Shown here one piece after another: positions 1-8,234 of a stretch of DNA of 46,560 bases. The DNA is from JAZDOK01 sp043798715 (lineage in GTDB: Bacteria > Vulcanimicrobiota > JAZDOK01), in NCBI GenBank assembly GCA_043798715.1, contig JAZDOK010000084.1, positions 1-46,560 on the forward strand. Reading direction: 5' to 3'. Below the pieces are notes generated by a model that did not search any database, was not told the DNA's origin, and saw only the letters and a list, made by a program, of their open reading frames with translations. The translations under genes and the position numbers were made by a program. The stretch's first letter is position 1; each line of letters begins with the position of its first letter.

Positions 1-131
1 TTATGAGTATCTACAGGACGCTCAAGTTGAGAGGCCACAACCCGCTTTCCACCATTGTGCAGGCGATCGCTCATTATGTTCAATACGGAGAATTACCTCC
101 TTTGCCGGAACCCATCACTTCACATGGCTAA
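1..131 (+). mobile_element. IS66-like transposase, C-terminal fragment (runs off left edge)
   Basis: A frame open from the window edge (visible from the ATG at 3) ends with TAA at 129-131. Its residues IYRTLKLRGHNP, followed by QYGELPPLPEP, resemble the extreme C-terminus of IS66-type transposases. Only about 42 residues are visible, so family assignment rests on this tail. The element end lies close to 131, because in-frame homology of the next gene begins about ten bases later. It appears to have removed the 5' end of that gene. Confidence 0.5.
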
Positions 132-133
132 AT

Positions 134-952
134 TGTTACAAAAGTCCTTTCTTCGGAAAAGTTTTTTTTCTGGACGGCGAACTTCAATCGGCCCAGAGCG
201 ATGAATTCATCTACCATGAGATCCTGGTGCATCCCGCCATGCTCATTCACCCCTCGCCAGGGAGAGTCCTTATACTCGGAGCGGGCGAGGGAGCAACCTT
301 AAGAGAGGCTCTGGGCCATCGCAGTGTCCGGCAGGTCGTCACGGTTGACATCGATTCCCGGGTCATAGAAGTCTGTAAAAAATACCTTCCAGAATGGTCT
401 AATGGGGCTTTCGAGGATCCCCGCTGTAAAATTGTTTACGACGACGCCCGAAAATATCTTGAAAACACCGATGAGACCTTTGATGTCATCATTGGGGATC
501 TTCCCGAACTTCACCGGGAGAGCCACGCGAAAGCCCTGGCCTCGGTTGAATTTTTCAGGATCGTAAAAGACCACCTGACTTCCTCCGGGACCTTTGCCAT
601 GCAGGCGGGGAGCAGCGAGTTAGGACAGACACAGATTCACACCCTTCTTGCAAATACGGTAAGCCGGGTGTTCCCGGTGACGCGCTCTTATATGGCCAGT
701 ATTCCATCATGTTTCGGGCTCTGGAGCTTCATTCTGGCCTCCAATGGCCCGGACCCCCTTAAATTTTCAATGGAAGAGATAGATGAAAAGATATCCGGCA
801 ATATTACCATCCCCCTGCGTTATTACGCCGGCGAGACACACCGGGGGATCTTTTCTCTCCCTAAATACCTGCGCGGTGATATCGAGGCTGAAACAAGAAT
901 TCAGAAGGATCACGAGTCTTTTCTGCCGTCAAGATCCCCTGAGGAACCCTGA
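134..952 (+). pseudogene. Spermidine synthase-like protein, 5' end lost next to IS66-like fragment
   Basis: The frame encodes the Rossmann methyltransferase-fold core of the SpeE/polyamine aminopropyltransferase family. It shows FFGKVFFLDGELQ, then DEFIYHE, the SAM-binding LILGAGEGATLRE and the acidic DIDSRVIEVC motif, followed by an intact C-terminal half. Homology starts near base 140, directly after the transposase fragment. There is no ATG, GTG or TTG in frame between 131 and the GTG/ATG near 221-227. The N-terminal beta-domain normally in front of the LDG motif is therefore missing. A protein started at 227 would lack the substrate-binding DEFIYHE region, so I judge the gene broken. It converges with the SPASM gene, with 11 bases between stops. 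No sign links it functionally to the metal locus. Confidence 0.75.
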
Positions 953-963
953 AATACCGGGAA

Positions 964-1863
964 CTACTCCCTGAAGGCGCTTCGGCAGAGAATATCCCGT
1001 TCTTCAATGGATTTGCGGTAGAAATGGGTCAGCCCGCGGCATCCCCCAAGGCAGGTTTCAAGATTCCGGCAACCGGCGCATGAATCGGGCGTTTTGTTGA
1101 GATCTCCGGCCAGTTTCCTGCGAACGGAAGAGTCCCATATTTCGCGCAGGGATTGTTTTTCCAGACTGCCCAGGGGGGACAGGAATGATTCACAGGGGTA
1201 GACGATACCGTCCCAGGCGACAGAGGCCCTGGCGTTTGCAGCCTGGCAGGCATGAAATTTAGCCCCCCGCCCGCCTGTTGCCAAAAGGTGGACAAGCGGA
1301 TGGTGGAAAGTCGTTTTGCCTTTAAACAAATCCAGAATTTCTCCGCACTCTTCGCCGCCGGCATCGAGGTCTTCCACGGGGGGAATTTCCCGGCCTTCCG
1401 GGCCTGCCAGGAAGGGATTGGTGACGATAAGATCCCCGAAATTTATTTTCAGGAGATCCCGGCCCACCCGGTTGAGGAAGGCGAGGTGGCTGCGCCGTTG
1501 TTCCACCTGGAGAAATACAGGGGTTTTATTGGATAAGAAAGGCTGGAGAAATTTATGCGGGATCGGCGCTTCATCGGAGGGATGAATAACCAGGGAGAGG
1601 CGGACGGGCTCCAATATTTCCAGGATCGCCGGAGTATCGGCGGATAGAGCCATTATTCCGAGCTCGACAATGATTCGGGTGGTGGAATTGTTAAATAATT
1701 TCTTCAGTTCCTGTAAGTGTTTTTTCCCGGGAGAAGATGAAAACCGCAGGGTAAGCTCCAGAACCTTGGCTTCGGCAATGCTTTCGGCAAAGCGGAGGCT
1801 CTGGTCAGGTTTCCGCTGATCAAAGAACCATCTAAGACGCGTGGGAGTGCCAAATAAAATCAT
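964..1863 (-). CDS. SPASM-domain protein without a radical SAM motif (peptide-modification partner)
   Basis: 299 residues. The first ~200 look like a degenerate radical SAM barrel but contain no CX3CX2C cluster motif, so the protein should not cleave SAM itself. The C-terminal third has a classical SPASM auxiliary-cluster signature. A Cys pair flanks ASVAWDGIVYP, then comes PLGSLEKQSLREIWDSS, then CAGCRNLETCLGGC (the CX2CX5CX3C pattern) and a final Cys near the end. It is the last gene of the modE-led operon. A hairpin and the 19-codon peptide gene separate it from the radical SAM enzyme. A radical SAM/SPASM protein paired with a SPASM-only protein is the hallmark of the GeoRSP system described in Geobacter. 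I recall that resemblance but cannot test it here. Likely role: a scaffold, substrate-binding or electron-transfer partner in peptide modification. Confidence 0.75.
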   Translation of the reverse strand: MILFGTPTRLRWFFDQRKPDQSLRFAESIAEAKVLELTLRFSSSPGKKHLQELKKLFNNSTTRIIVELGIMALSADTPAILEILEPVRLSLVIHPSDEAPIPHKFLQPFLSNKTPVFLQVEQRRSHLAFLNRVGRDLLKINFGDLIVTNPFLAGPEGREIPPVEDLDAGGEECGEILDLFKGKTTFHHPLVHLLATGGRGAKFHACQAANARASVAWDGIVYPCESFLSPLGSLEKQSLREIWDSSVRRKLAGDLNKTPDSCAGCRNLETCLGGCRGLTHFYRKSIEERDILCRSAFRE

Positions 1864-1889
1864 AATTCATGCCGGCGGGCAATAATGAA

Positions 1890-1916
1890 GGGAGCCCCGC
1901 CATTGGTGGGGCTCCC
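1890..1916 (-). terminator. Strong hairpin between the peptide gene and the SPASM gene
   Basis: A 12-bp stem (GGGAGCCCC paired with GGGGCTCCC, extended by a G-T wobble and two G-C pairs) closes a three-base loop. On the minus strand it follows the peptide stop codon by 14 bases. The run after the stem (TTCATTATT) is only moderately T-rich, so it may be a partial terminator or an RNA-stabilising hairpin rather than a full stop. This layout lets a precursor peptide be made in excess over the enzyme encoded downstream. Confidence 0.7.
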
Positions 1917-1930
1917 CTGGGGGGAGGGAT

Positions 1931-1990
1931 TCAGCAGGGATGAATATTCACCGCTGCCAATATCCGTGGAGTTCTGAAAAGAATTTTCAT
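1931..1990 (-). CDS. Candidate 19-residue radical-SAM-modified precursor peptide
   Basis: The minus strand reads ATG to TGA as MKILFRTPRILAAVNIHPC, 19 residues. A textbook Shine-Dalgarno (AGGAGG) sits eight bases before the ATG, the best ribosome site in the operon. The ORF lies alone between the radical SAM/SPASM gene (36 bases upstream) and the SPASM-only gene, and a strong hairpin follows it. The N-terminal half is basic and could be a short leader. The C-terminal AAVNIHPC has the features of a core: Asn, His, Pro and a terminal Cys, which are possible metal ligands or crosslink sites. I know of no family for it. That it is a RiPP precursor is inference from size, position and translation signals. 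It could instead be a translated leader peptide controlling the downstream gene. Confidence 0.6.
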   Translation of the reverse strand: MKILFRTPRILAAVNIHPC

Positions 1991-2026
1991 CTCCGTCACC
2001 TCCTGTTCCCCCTTTTTACAATTTCT

Positions 2027-3055
2027 TCACAACCAGCAGTGAGGATCCGGCGAATTTAAATCGCCGGAGGCCAGGTAGGCTCTTGCCGTGCAGCCTCCCC
2101 GACAGTCCTCATACCACCGGCAAACCAGGCACTTACCCTGAGGTTTTTTGGCCCGGTATTTATTCAAGGCTTCTGAAGATTTCCATAGAGCACGGAGATC
2201 ATCCTGCAGGAGATTCCCGATTTTGATAGAGACAAAGGCGCAGGGGGTGATGTCTCCGTTGGGCTTGATACACATGGTCAGCTTTCCGCAGGCACTTCCT
2301 TTCATCATGTTTCCGGGCCGGCCGGGCTCTTCAAGAGTGCACAGTATCGGGTCTTCCACTGAGAGAAGGAGCCCCTTTTCGGTCCTGGAAATTTCCATAA
2401 TTCTCCGGTAGAATTCCTTCCATTCCGCGGGAAGGAGATCCAGTTCACTCCGGTTGAGCCCTCCCGTTCCGCCGCATTTGAAATTATGGAAAGATATCTT
2501 CCGGATGCCGATTTTCTTCCCCATCTCTATGATTTTTTCAAGGTTCAGATAATTAACCCGGGTGACGACCGTGGACATATCCACTTCCAGCCCTGCTTCC
2601 CTCAGAAACAAGACCGCTTCGAGAGCTCTGGCATGACTCCCCGGCTGTCTCCTGAACCGGTCATGCACTTCGGATTCCCCGCTGTCCAGGCTGACCTCAG
2701 CCTTCCGGAGTCCTGACTTCCCGAGAAGAACGGCGTTCTCCCGGGAGACAAGAAACCCGTTCGTCGAGAGGCTGAAATTTAAGCCTGAGGCCGTTCCTTC
2801 TTTAATTATATCAAAAAGATCGGTGCGAAGCAAGGGTTCGCCGCCTCCAATATTGACAAACGGGATTCGGTATTCCGCCAATTTCCGGACAATATGGAAA
2901 GCGGTCTCGGATGAAGGCTCCTCGTAGTCTTCCAGGCGGCTGTAGCAGTGCCGGCAGGAAAAATTGCATCGGAGAGACAGATTCCAGTTGGCGACCACTG
3001 GAAGAGCCAGAGATGGCGTCGAATTGTTCGGTGAATTTGAGATGCTTTTCTCCAT
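2027..3055 (-). CDS. Radical SAM/SPASM peptide-maturase-type enzyme
   Basis: 342 residues. The radical SAM cluster motif CNFSCRHC is at residues 30-37 (Cys 30, 34, 37). The GGGEPLL motif binds SAM and the barrel continues to about 230. The C-terminal SPASM domain carries CGKLTMC, then IKPNGDITPC, IGNLLQDDLRALW, and CLVCRWYEDCRGGC (CX2CX5CX3C) with a last Cys three residues from the end. This architecture belongs to enzymes that modify ribosomal peptides (sactipeptide, PqqE, mycofactocin and GeoRSP-type). There is no N-terminal peptide-recognition (RRE) extension and no pqqD-like gene nearby. Its ATG overlaps the stop of the TonB-receptor gene in a TGATG. The likely substrate is the 19-residue peptide encoded immediately downstream. 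Confidence 0.85.
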   Translation of the reverse strand: MEKSISNSPNNSTPSLALPVVANWNLSLRCNFSCRHCYSRLEDYEEPSSETAFHIVRKLAEYRIPFVNIGGGEPLLRTDLFDIIKEGTASGLNFSLSTNGFLVSRENAVLLGKSGLRKAEVSLDSGESEVHDRFRRQPGSHARALEAVLFLREAGLEVDMSTVVTRVNYLNLEKIIEMGKKIGIRKISFHNFKCGGTGGLNRSELDLLPAEWKEFYRRIMEISRTEKGLLLSVEDPILCTLEEPGRPGNMMKGSACGKLTMCIKPNGDITPCAFVSIKIGNLLQDDLRALWKSSEALNKYRAKKPQGKCLVCRWYEDCRGGCTARAYLASGDLNSPDPHCWL

Positions 3056-5625
3056 CAGAATTTAAAACCCAAACTGAAATTGACCGTGCGCGGCTGATTG
3101 AAAGCGTCCGGATAATAATAGCCGGCATCGGGCTTGGCAACGTTCGGAGCCAGCCATTCGGTCGTATACCACGCATAGTGCAGCTCCTGCTGATTGTTCA
3201 GGACGTTCCATACCGAGGCTGTGAGCCGGACATCGTCGCTGAGATCTTTGGCGACAGCGAGGGAAAAGACGAAATTGGGCCTGGCCCGGAAGGCATTTTT
3301 GCCCTGGGTTTCGCTGGACACCAGGGCGGGGCCGGCCCCATAGGAGTAGCCGCTGCCGCAGGAGATGAGAGGAGTCAGCTCCCACTTATGCGGAAGACGG
3401 AAGGTGGCCGCCGCGGACATGGTGAGCGCCTGGTCCCAGTTGACCTGCCCCAGGTTCTGTTTGCCTTCCACTGCCGAACCCCAGGTGCCGGTTCCGGGGA
3501 TCTGCATTCCGGCGTTGGGAAGACCGGGGCGGTAGTATTCCGCAGGGTAATAGCTCTGCGCGTTCTGGAAGGTTAAGGAAAGCCACCCGGAAAAGAGGTC
3601 GGAAGGGCAGCTCGTATGCAGGTAAACTTCAAGACCGTTAATCCGGCTCTTTCCCTCGTTCGTCGTAGTATAATAGCGCCAAAGGGTATTAGATCCGGCG
3701 ACCCCGGTTCCGGCCGTTGGAAACCAGATCTGGTTTTCAGTGTTCAGCCAGAAGGCCGTGAGTTTAAGAGAGGTCCATTGCGACAGGAGGTGCTCGATGC
3801 CTACTTCAAAGTTCTGACTCCGCATTCCCACGGGTTCTGCATTGGAGTAACGGGATCCGGCCTGCGGACCGCCGGCAACCTGCTGTGTTGTCCAATAGAC
3901 GGGGTTGTAAAGAAAGACCTGTTCGGTGGCATAGATGCCGGGGAACTGGTAACTTGTCGTCCAGGAGGTGCGGAAAGTATTCCGGGCATTCGGCGTGTAG
4001 GTTAATCCCAGGGATGGCGAGAGGGCGGAGAGATCATAATCAGAGTGCTGGGATTTGAGATATTTTTGCCCATCCCAGCGCAGTCCCGCTTCTCCCATCA
4101 GCCTGGGGTTGAATTGATACTGGGTGCTGGCATAAACCCCGGAGGTCGCCGTGTCAACATCGCTCGCCGTGTACATGGGCCAGACTTGGCTGAATGCGGC
4201 GACCTGGGAAGCATAGCGGCGTCCCAGGTTCTTTGAATAAAAGTAATTGGCTCCAGCCTTGATGAGGTTTTTTTCGCTTCTCTGGCAGGTGTATTCACAG
4301 GACAGGCCGGTCTGCTCCGTCTGATCCATGTTCCAGGCGCCCTGTGAGGAGCCCCAGAGGGTCATCAAGGAGGGACGGTTCGTGGTGTCCTCCGAGAAAA
4401 GCCGGTGAAGGATCAGGTTCCACTGGGCGGAGGGATTCGGAGAGAGACTCCACTTCATCTTGAAAAAGCTGTAGCGCAGGTCGTCGGTATCGTAGTTGGT
4501 GACCACGCCGGGAGCTCCGGAGCCGGGCCACCATAGGGGGGTGGCCTGGGTCCCGCCGTAAGGCAGGGACTGACCGGGTACCATTGTATTGAAGACGCGG
4601 TGCTCGGCGCCGGTTGCTACCAGGATCTGCCCATCGGATTTTTTCCCGAGAGGAAAATTCAGATTGGCCAGACCGCTTCGGTCGGCAACAGTGGAGTAAA
4701 AACCTCTGGCCAGGGGACCGTTGTTTGAGGGGTAGACCTGGTCTGAGTTCCAGTTACTGGTCGAAAGATACCAGTTTAGATTGTTTTTAGTCTGACCGCC
4801 GACTTCCAGATAGCCATCCTGGCAGCGCAGGGGCGTTCCACAGGCAATCTCCGCATATCCGCCGGTTTTTTTACCGCCTCTTTGAACCACCATGTTTATT
4901 CCTCCAGGGTAGCGGCCCTTGTCCGCGCCCATTCCCCCGTTGTAGAGGTCAATGCGCTTGAGACCCCCCGTGGCCAGGCTCATACCGGGTTCGTGGTTGG
5001 TGGTCTTGGTAATGCATACCCCGTCTAAGAAGTAGCCGACGCTCGCGGATGCCTTGCCTCTCAGATGAATGCCCCCTCCCTGGTCCAGGGTGACGCCCGG
5101 CATCCAGAGGGCGGCTCCCTGCACCTGGTTGTTAAAACCCGGAACTTGGGGGAGTTTTCGGGTGAACTCTTCGGGAATCACATAGATCGTCTGGGTGCGG
5201 TCATTTGAAAGGTGCTCTCTTGGGGCCTTAATTTCGATGGTTCCAAGATCCACGGGTGCTTCCGCCATCGAAAGATCAAAAGAGACGGCCGAGTCCTGGC
5301 TGACGTCCAGGGAAGTTATTTCCTGGCTTCGCCACCCCACCCGCTCGGCTTTCAGCAGATAGCGGTCGACCGGAACTCCCACGAAGGAATAAAAACCCTT
5401 CGCATCGCTGACGGCCCGAAAGGCGCGGGTTTCAGTTGAAAGAGTCAGGCTCACCCCGTCCACCGGCTTTCCGGAGACATCCCGGATGTGTCCCCGGACG
5501 ATCCCGGTCGTTCCGGCCCAGGAGGGGTGCAGGGAGAAGAAAAAAGCCAGCAGGAGAAAAATCAGGTTCCTTTCCGTAAAAAGTTTTTTTCTCTCCAGGC
5601 AGGCAAACCCGGCAAACTGTATCAA
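3055..5625 (-). CDS. TonB-dependent outer-membrane receptor with carboxypeptidase-regulatory-like N-terminus
   Basis: 856 residues. A signal peptide (hydrophobic FLLLAFFFSLHPSWA) is followed by a CarboxypepD_reg-like beta-sandwich at about residues 40-125 (VRGHIRDVSGKPVDGVSL and GFYSFVGVP). A plug domain follows (IHLRGKASASVGYFLDGV), then a 22-strand-type barrel that ends in the expected terminal aromatic (SLGFKF). I chose the TTG at 5625 because AAGGAG lies seven bases upstream. It should import a chelated metal or other large ligand using TonB energy. It sits between the ABC permease gene (36 bases upstream) and the radical SAM gene (1-base overlap). That placement suggests that the ligand is either the peptide product or its metal complex. 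The ligand cannot be read from sequence. Confidence 0.9.
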   Translation of the reverse strand: MIQFAGFACLERKKLFTERNLIFLLLAFFFSLHPSWAGTTGIVRGHIRDVSGKPVDGVSLTLSTETRAFRAVSDAKGFYSFVGVPVDRYLLKAERVGWRSQEITSLDVSQDSAVSFDLSMAEAPVDLGTIEIKAPREHLSNDRTQTIYVIPEEFTRKLPQVPGFNNQVQGAALWMPGVTLDQGGGIHLRGKASASVGYFLDGVCITKTTNHEPGMSLATGGLKRIDLYNGGMGADKGRYPGGINMVVQRGGKKTGGYAEIACGTPLRCQDGYLEVGGQTKNNLNWYLSTSNWNSDQVYPSNNGPLARGFYSTVADRSGLANLNFPLGKKSDGQILVATGAEHRVFNTMVPGQSLPYGGTQATPLWWPGSGAPGVVTNYDTDDLRYSFFKMKWSLSPNPSAQWNLILHRLFSEDTTNRPSLMTLWGSSQGAWNMDQTEQTGLSCEYTCQRSEKNLIKAGANYFYSKNLGRRYASQVAAFSQVWPMYTASDVDTATSGVYASTQYQFNPRLMGEAGLRWDGQKYLKSQHSDYDLSALSPSLGLTYTPNARNTFRTSWTTSYQFPGIYATEQVFLYNPVYWTTQQVAGGPQAGSRYSNAEPVGMRSQNFEVGIEHLLSQWTSLKLTAFWLNTENQIWFPTAGTGVAGSNTLWRYYTTTNEGKSRINGLEVYLHTSCPSDLFSGWLSLTFQNAQSYYPAEYYRPGLPNAGMQIPGTGTWGSAVEGKQNLGQVNWDQALTMSAAATFRLPHKWELTPLISCGSGYSYGAGPALVSSETQGKNAFRARPNFVFSLAVAKDLSDDVRLTASVWNVLNNQQELHYAWYTTEWLAPNVAKPDAGYYYPDAFNQPRTVNFSLGFKF

Positions 5626-5661
5626 AATATGCTCCTTTCTTTTCGGGCGTTTCCGCCCGCT

Positions 5662-6414
5662 TTACGCTCTTCCTTCCCAGTGCACGATTCGGGCGCTGAA
5701 GTAGACGAAGGCCCGGTTCAAAACATAACCCAGGATTCCGGCCAGCACGATGCAGGCATACATATCGGCTGTCTCGTAGGTGAGTTCGGCTTCCATGAGG
5801 CGGCGTCCCAGGCCAAGATTGGTTCCCACCAGCATTTCAGAGGCAATCACCAGGATGAGGGAGATGGAGAGGCAGACCCGGAGGCCGGCGGCAATCTGTG
5901 GCAGGGACTCGGGGAGGAGAATTTTATAAAGAATCTGCCCCGGGGTGGCCTTCATGGCCCGGGCCGCAAGATTTCTGGCCCGGCTGCAGTTTCTGACCCC
6001 GTGGAGAGTGCTGATGAGGAGAATCAGGGAACCGGCGAAGATCACCATGGAAATTTTGGCCAGGTCTCCCATCCCGAAGAGCAGCATGAAAAGAGGGAGC
6101 AGGGCCATGGCCGGGATCGAGCGGAAAAAATCCACCGGGAATTCCACCCACTGATAGAGCCAGGCATAGTATCCCAAAGTGATGCCGAGGGGGATTCCCA
6201 GCAGCGCCGCCCCAAGGAAGCCGAAGAACATCCGGCGGAGGGTGGCCAGGAGATCTTCCAGGAGGCCTCCCGAGGAGAGCAGTCCGAAGAGGTGGGCAAG
6301 GACGTCTTCCGGCGAGGGAAGGAGCAGGGGATTGACCAGCCGGGAATGGGCGATACCCCACCAGAGGATAAGCAGGATGGCCGATCCGCCCAGAATTCTA
6401 ATCCGTCCTCTCAC
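5662..6414 (-). CDS. ABC transporter permease (SsuC/TauC type)
   Basis: 250 residues with about six hydrophobic segments and the binding-protein-dependent permease fold. The EAA-like coupling loop reads AARAMKATPGQILYKILLPESLPQIAAG. It belongs to the family of permeases for nitrate, sulfonate, taurine or thiamine-precursor importers. The start is a GTG whose GTGA overlaps the stop of the ATPase gene, so the two are translationally coupled. Together with the ATPase and binding protein it forms a complete inner-membrane importer that would carry on what the outer-membrane receptor delivers. Confidence 0.88.
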   Translation of the reverse strand: MRGRIRILGGSAILLILWWGIAHSRLVNPLLLPSPEDVLAHLFGLLSSGGLLEDLLATLRRMFFGFLGAALLGIPLGITLGYYAWLYQWVEFPVDFFRSIPAMALLPLFMLLFGMGDLAKISMVIFAGSLILLISTLHGVRNCSRARNLAARAMKATPGQILYKILLPESLPQIAAGLRVCLSISLILVIASEMLVGTNLGLGRRLMEAELTYETADMYACIVLAGILGYVLNRAFVYFSARIVHWEGRA

Positions 6415-7187
6415 AGCTTCAGGGCCTCCCTGAATATTTTAAGAGCCCTCGCTTTTATTCTGAAAAACTGGTCGCTTTCCAGGATGCTGCTCTTCCTGGG
6501 GAACGGCAGGTCAACTTCGATAATTTCCAGCACCCTCGCCGGGATAGGACTTAAGAGAATCATGCGATCGGCCAGAAAGATGGCCTCTTCGAGGTCATGA
6601 GAGACGAAGAGGAGGGTCGCCCGGCGGTGCTCCCAGATTTCCAGGACCTTCTCCTGCATTTTAAGACGGGTTTCATAATCCAGGGAGCTGAAGGGCTCAT
6701 CCATCAGGAGAAGTTCAGGGGTCGGGGCCAGTGCGCGCGCCAGAGCCAGCATCTGCTGCTGGCCACCGCTTAACTGGTAGGGATAACCGCGCTCGGGGAT
6801 TTCTATCCTGAGTTCTTCCAGAAGCGCTCTTGCTCTCCGGGAACGCTCCTCCTTCCCCATCCCTCCGAGTTCGAGCGGAAAAGCAATGTTATCCAGGTTT
6901 CTCCGCCAGGGCAGAAGGGTCTCCCGGTAGTTCTGGAAGACAAAACCGGCACTGAGCCCGGATTCTTCCACCGGGCCTTCCCGGAGGATTTGTCCCGAAT
7001 CCGCCCGAGTGAGGCCGCCCAGAATATTAAGAAGGGTGGTCTTTCCACACCCGTTGGGGCCGAAGACGGCAATTCTCTCGGATCTTTCAATCGAGAAGTC
7101 CAGAGAGTCCAGAACATTCAGCCGTCCCGAAGGTTCTCCGGATTTTTGATAAGATTTCCTGAGTTTTTCGACCCGAAGAAAGGGCAT
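6411..7187 (-). CDS. ABC transporter ATP-binding protein (SsuB/TauB type)
   Basis: 258 residues. Walker A GPNGCGKTT is at 43-51. The Q-loop is near FVFQNYRETLLPW, the signature is LSGGQQQ, Walker B is LLLMDEPFSSLD and the H-loop is FVSHDLEEA. The PWR motif after the Q-loop is typical of nitrate/taurine-type importers. Only three bases separate its ATG from the stop of the binding-protein gene, and its own stop overlaps the permease start. It powers the importer formed with its two neighbours. Confidence 0.9.
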   Translation of the reverse strand: MPFLRVEKLRKSYQKSGEPSGRLNVLDSLDFSIERSERIAVFGPNGCGKTTLLNILGGLTRADSGQILREGPVEESGLSAGFVFQNYRETLLPWRRNLDNIAFPLELGGMGKEERSRRARALLEELRIEIPERGYPYQLSGGQQQMLALARALAPTPELLLMDEPFSSLDYETRLKMQEKVLEIWEHRRATLLFVSHDLEEAIFLADRMILLSPIPARVLEIIEVDLPFPRKSSILESDQFFRIKARALKIFREALKL

Positions 7188-7190
7188 CTC

Positions 7191-8234
7191 TTATTTCTCC
7201 TCCGGGCGGTAGAGAAGGGGCCGGATTGAAATATTTTTTTTAAGGACTCCCTCTCTTAAAAGGATGTCGGCAAAGCGCTGCAGGACTCTGGCGTCAATTT
7301 CAACGAGCTTCCAGTAGCGGGCTTGACCCGGGTTTGAAGTGGAATCCGGAAGGCCCGTAAATTTTGAGAAGATTTTCCGGCATTCTGCCGGGTTGGTCCT
7401 CATGTATTCCACGGCCCGGTCCATTGCCCGTGAAAAACGACGCACGGCTTCCGGATTCCGGGAGAGATACCTGGTGGAGACGACGGAAACCGCTCCCGGG
7501 AAGGGGTTCATGACGTATTTTTCCAGGGGCGCGTCCAGAATGGAGCGGGCTTCTTTTTTTTCAAGAAGGATGCTGGTCAGGGGCTCCGAGGCCATGAGTG
7601 CATCCACCTGCCCCGAAAGGAGGGCATTCATGTGAAACCGGGGCTCCATCGGGATGAGGGTAACATCCTTCTCCGGGTTCAGCCAATGGCGCAGAACGAT
7701 TTTAAGACAGATGATGGCGGTGGTTCCCTGGATGACGCCGATCTTTTTCCCGGCGAGCTGACGGACATCCCGGATGGGGGAATCGTTTTTGACCAGCAGC
7801 CGATCTCCAAAATGCTTCAGGTCCCCTGAGGTGGAGCAGAGAATTTTAAAAAGACCCGGTGATTTTTCTTCGATGGAGAGGAGGGTAACCAGCGACATCG
7901 GGGCGGAGGCGTCTATTTTATCCGCGATCAGGGCGTCGGCCATGCGATTGACGGGCATGAGAAAAACCGGTTCTGCTTTCAGGCCATTTTCGGCGAAAAA
8001 CCCCTTTTCGAAGGCGACAAAATATGGATAACCCACCGGCATGTTTCCGTAACCGATCCGGAGTGAAACCTGAGAGGAAGCGCCGTAGGTCGCTATAATG
8101 GGTGCCTTGACGGGGGCCACGCAGAAGGACATCGGGCTCATCTCCCGGGCGGCCGACGCCGAATTTCCGGGGATGACCAGGGCGGACATGAAAAAAGAAA
8201 GCAGCACCAGAGCCGCCGTTTTCCAGAATTTCAT
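7191..8234 (-). CDS. Periplasmic substrate-binding protein of NMT1/TauA family
   Basis: 347 residues from the ATG at 8234. I preferred this start because it overlaps the modE stop as ATGA and begins directly with a signal peptide (MKFWKTAALVLLSFFMSALV, cleavage near ASA-AREM). The mature part shows the NMT1/TauA-type fold: LRIGYGNMPVGYPYFVAFEKGFF, then LAGKKIGVIQGTTA, then LLSGQVDALMASEP. This family binds small oxyanions, sulfonates or pyrimidines. It is not ModA or TupA, although a ModE-type regulator is encoded in the same operon. The substrate may therefore be a metal complex or an organic ligand rather than free molybdate. Confidence 0.88.
   Translation of the reverse strand: MKFWKTAALVLLSFFMSALVIPGNSASAAREMSPMSFCVAPVKAPIIATYGASSQVSLRIGYGNMPVGYPYFVAFEKGFFAENGLKAEPVFLMPVNRMADALIADKIDASAPMSLVTLLSIEEKSPGLFKILCSTSGDLKHFGDRLLVKNDSPIRDVRQLAGKKIGVIQGTTAIICLKIVLRHWLNPEKDVTLIPMEPRFHMNALLSGQVDALMASEPLTSILLEKKEARSILDAPLEKYVMNPFPGAVSVVSTRYLSRNPEAVRRFSRAMDRAVEYMRTNPAECRKIFSKFTGLPDSTSNPGQARYWKLVEIDARVLQRFADILLREGVLKKNISIRPLLYRPEEK

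Noticed and set aside
5488..6600. 370-codon plus-strand frame opposite the ABC permease and TonB receptor start
   Set aside because: Its residues are Gly/Glu/His-rich with no domain and it lies fully antisense to well-supported genes. It is a shadow of high-GC codon use.
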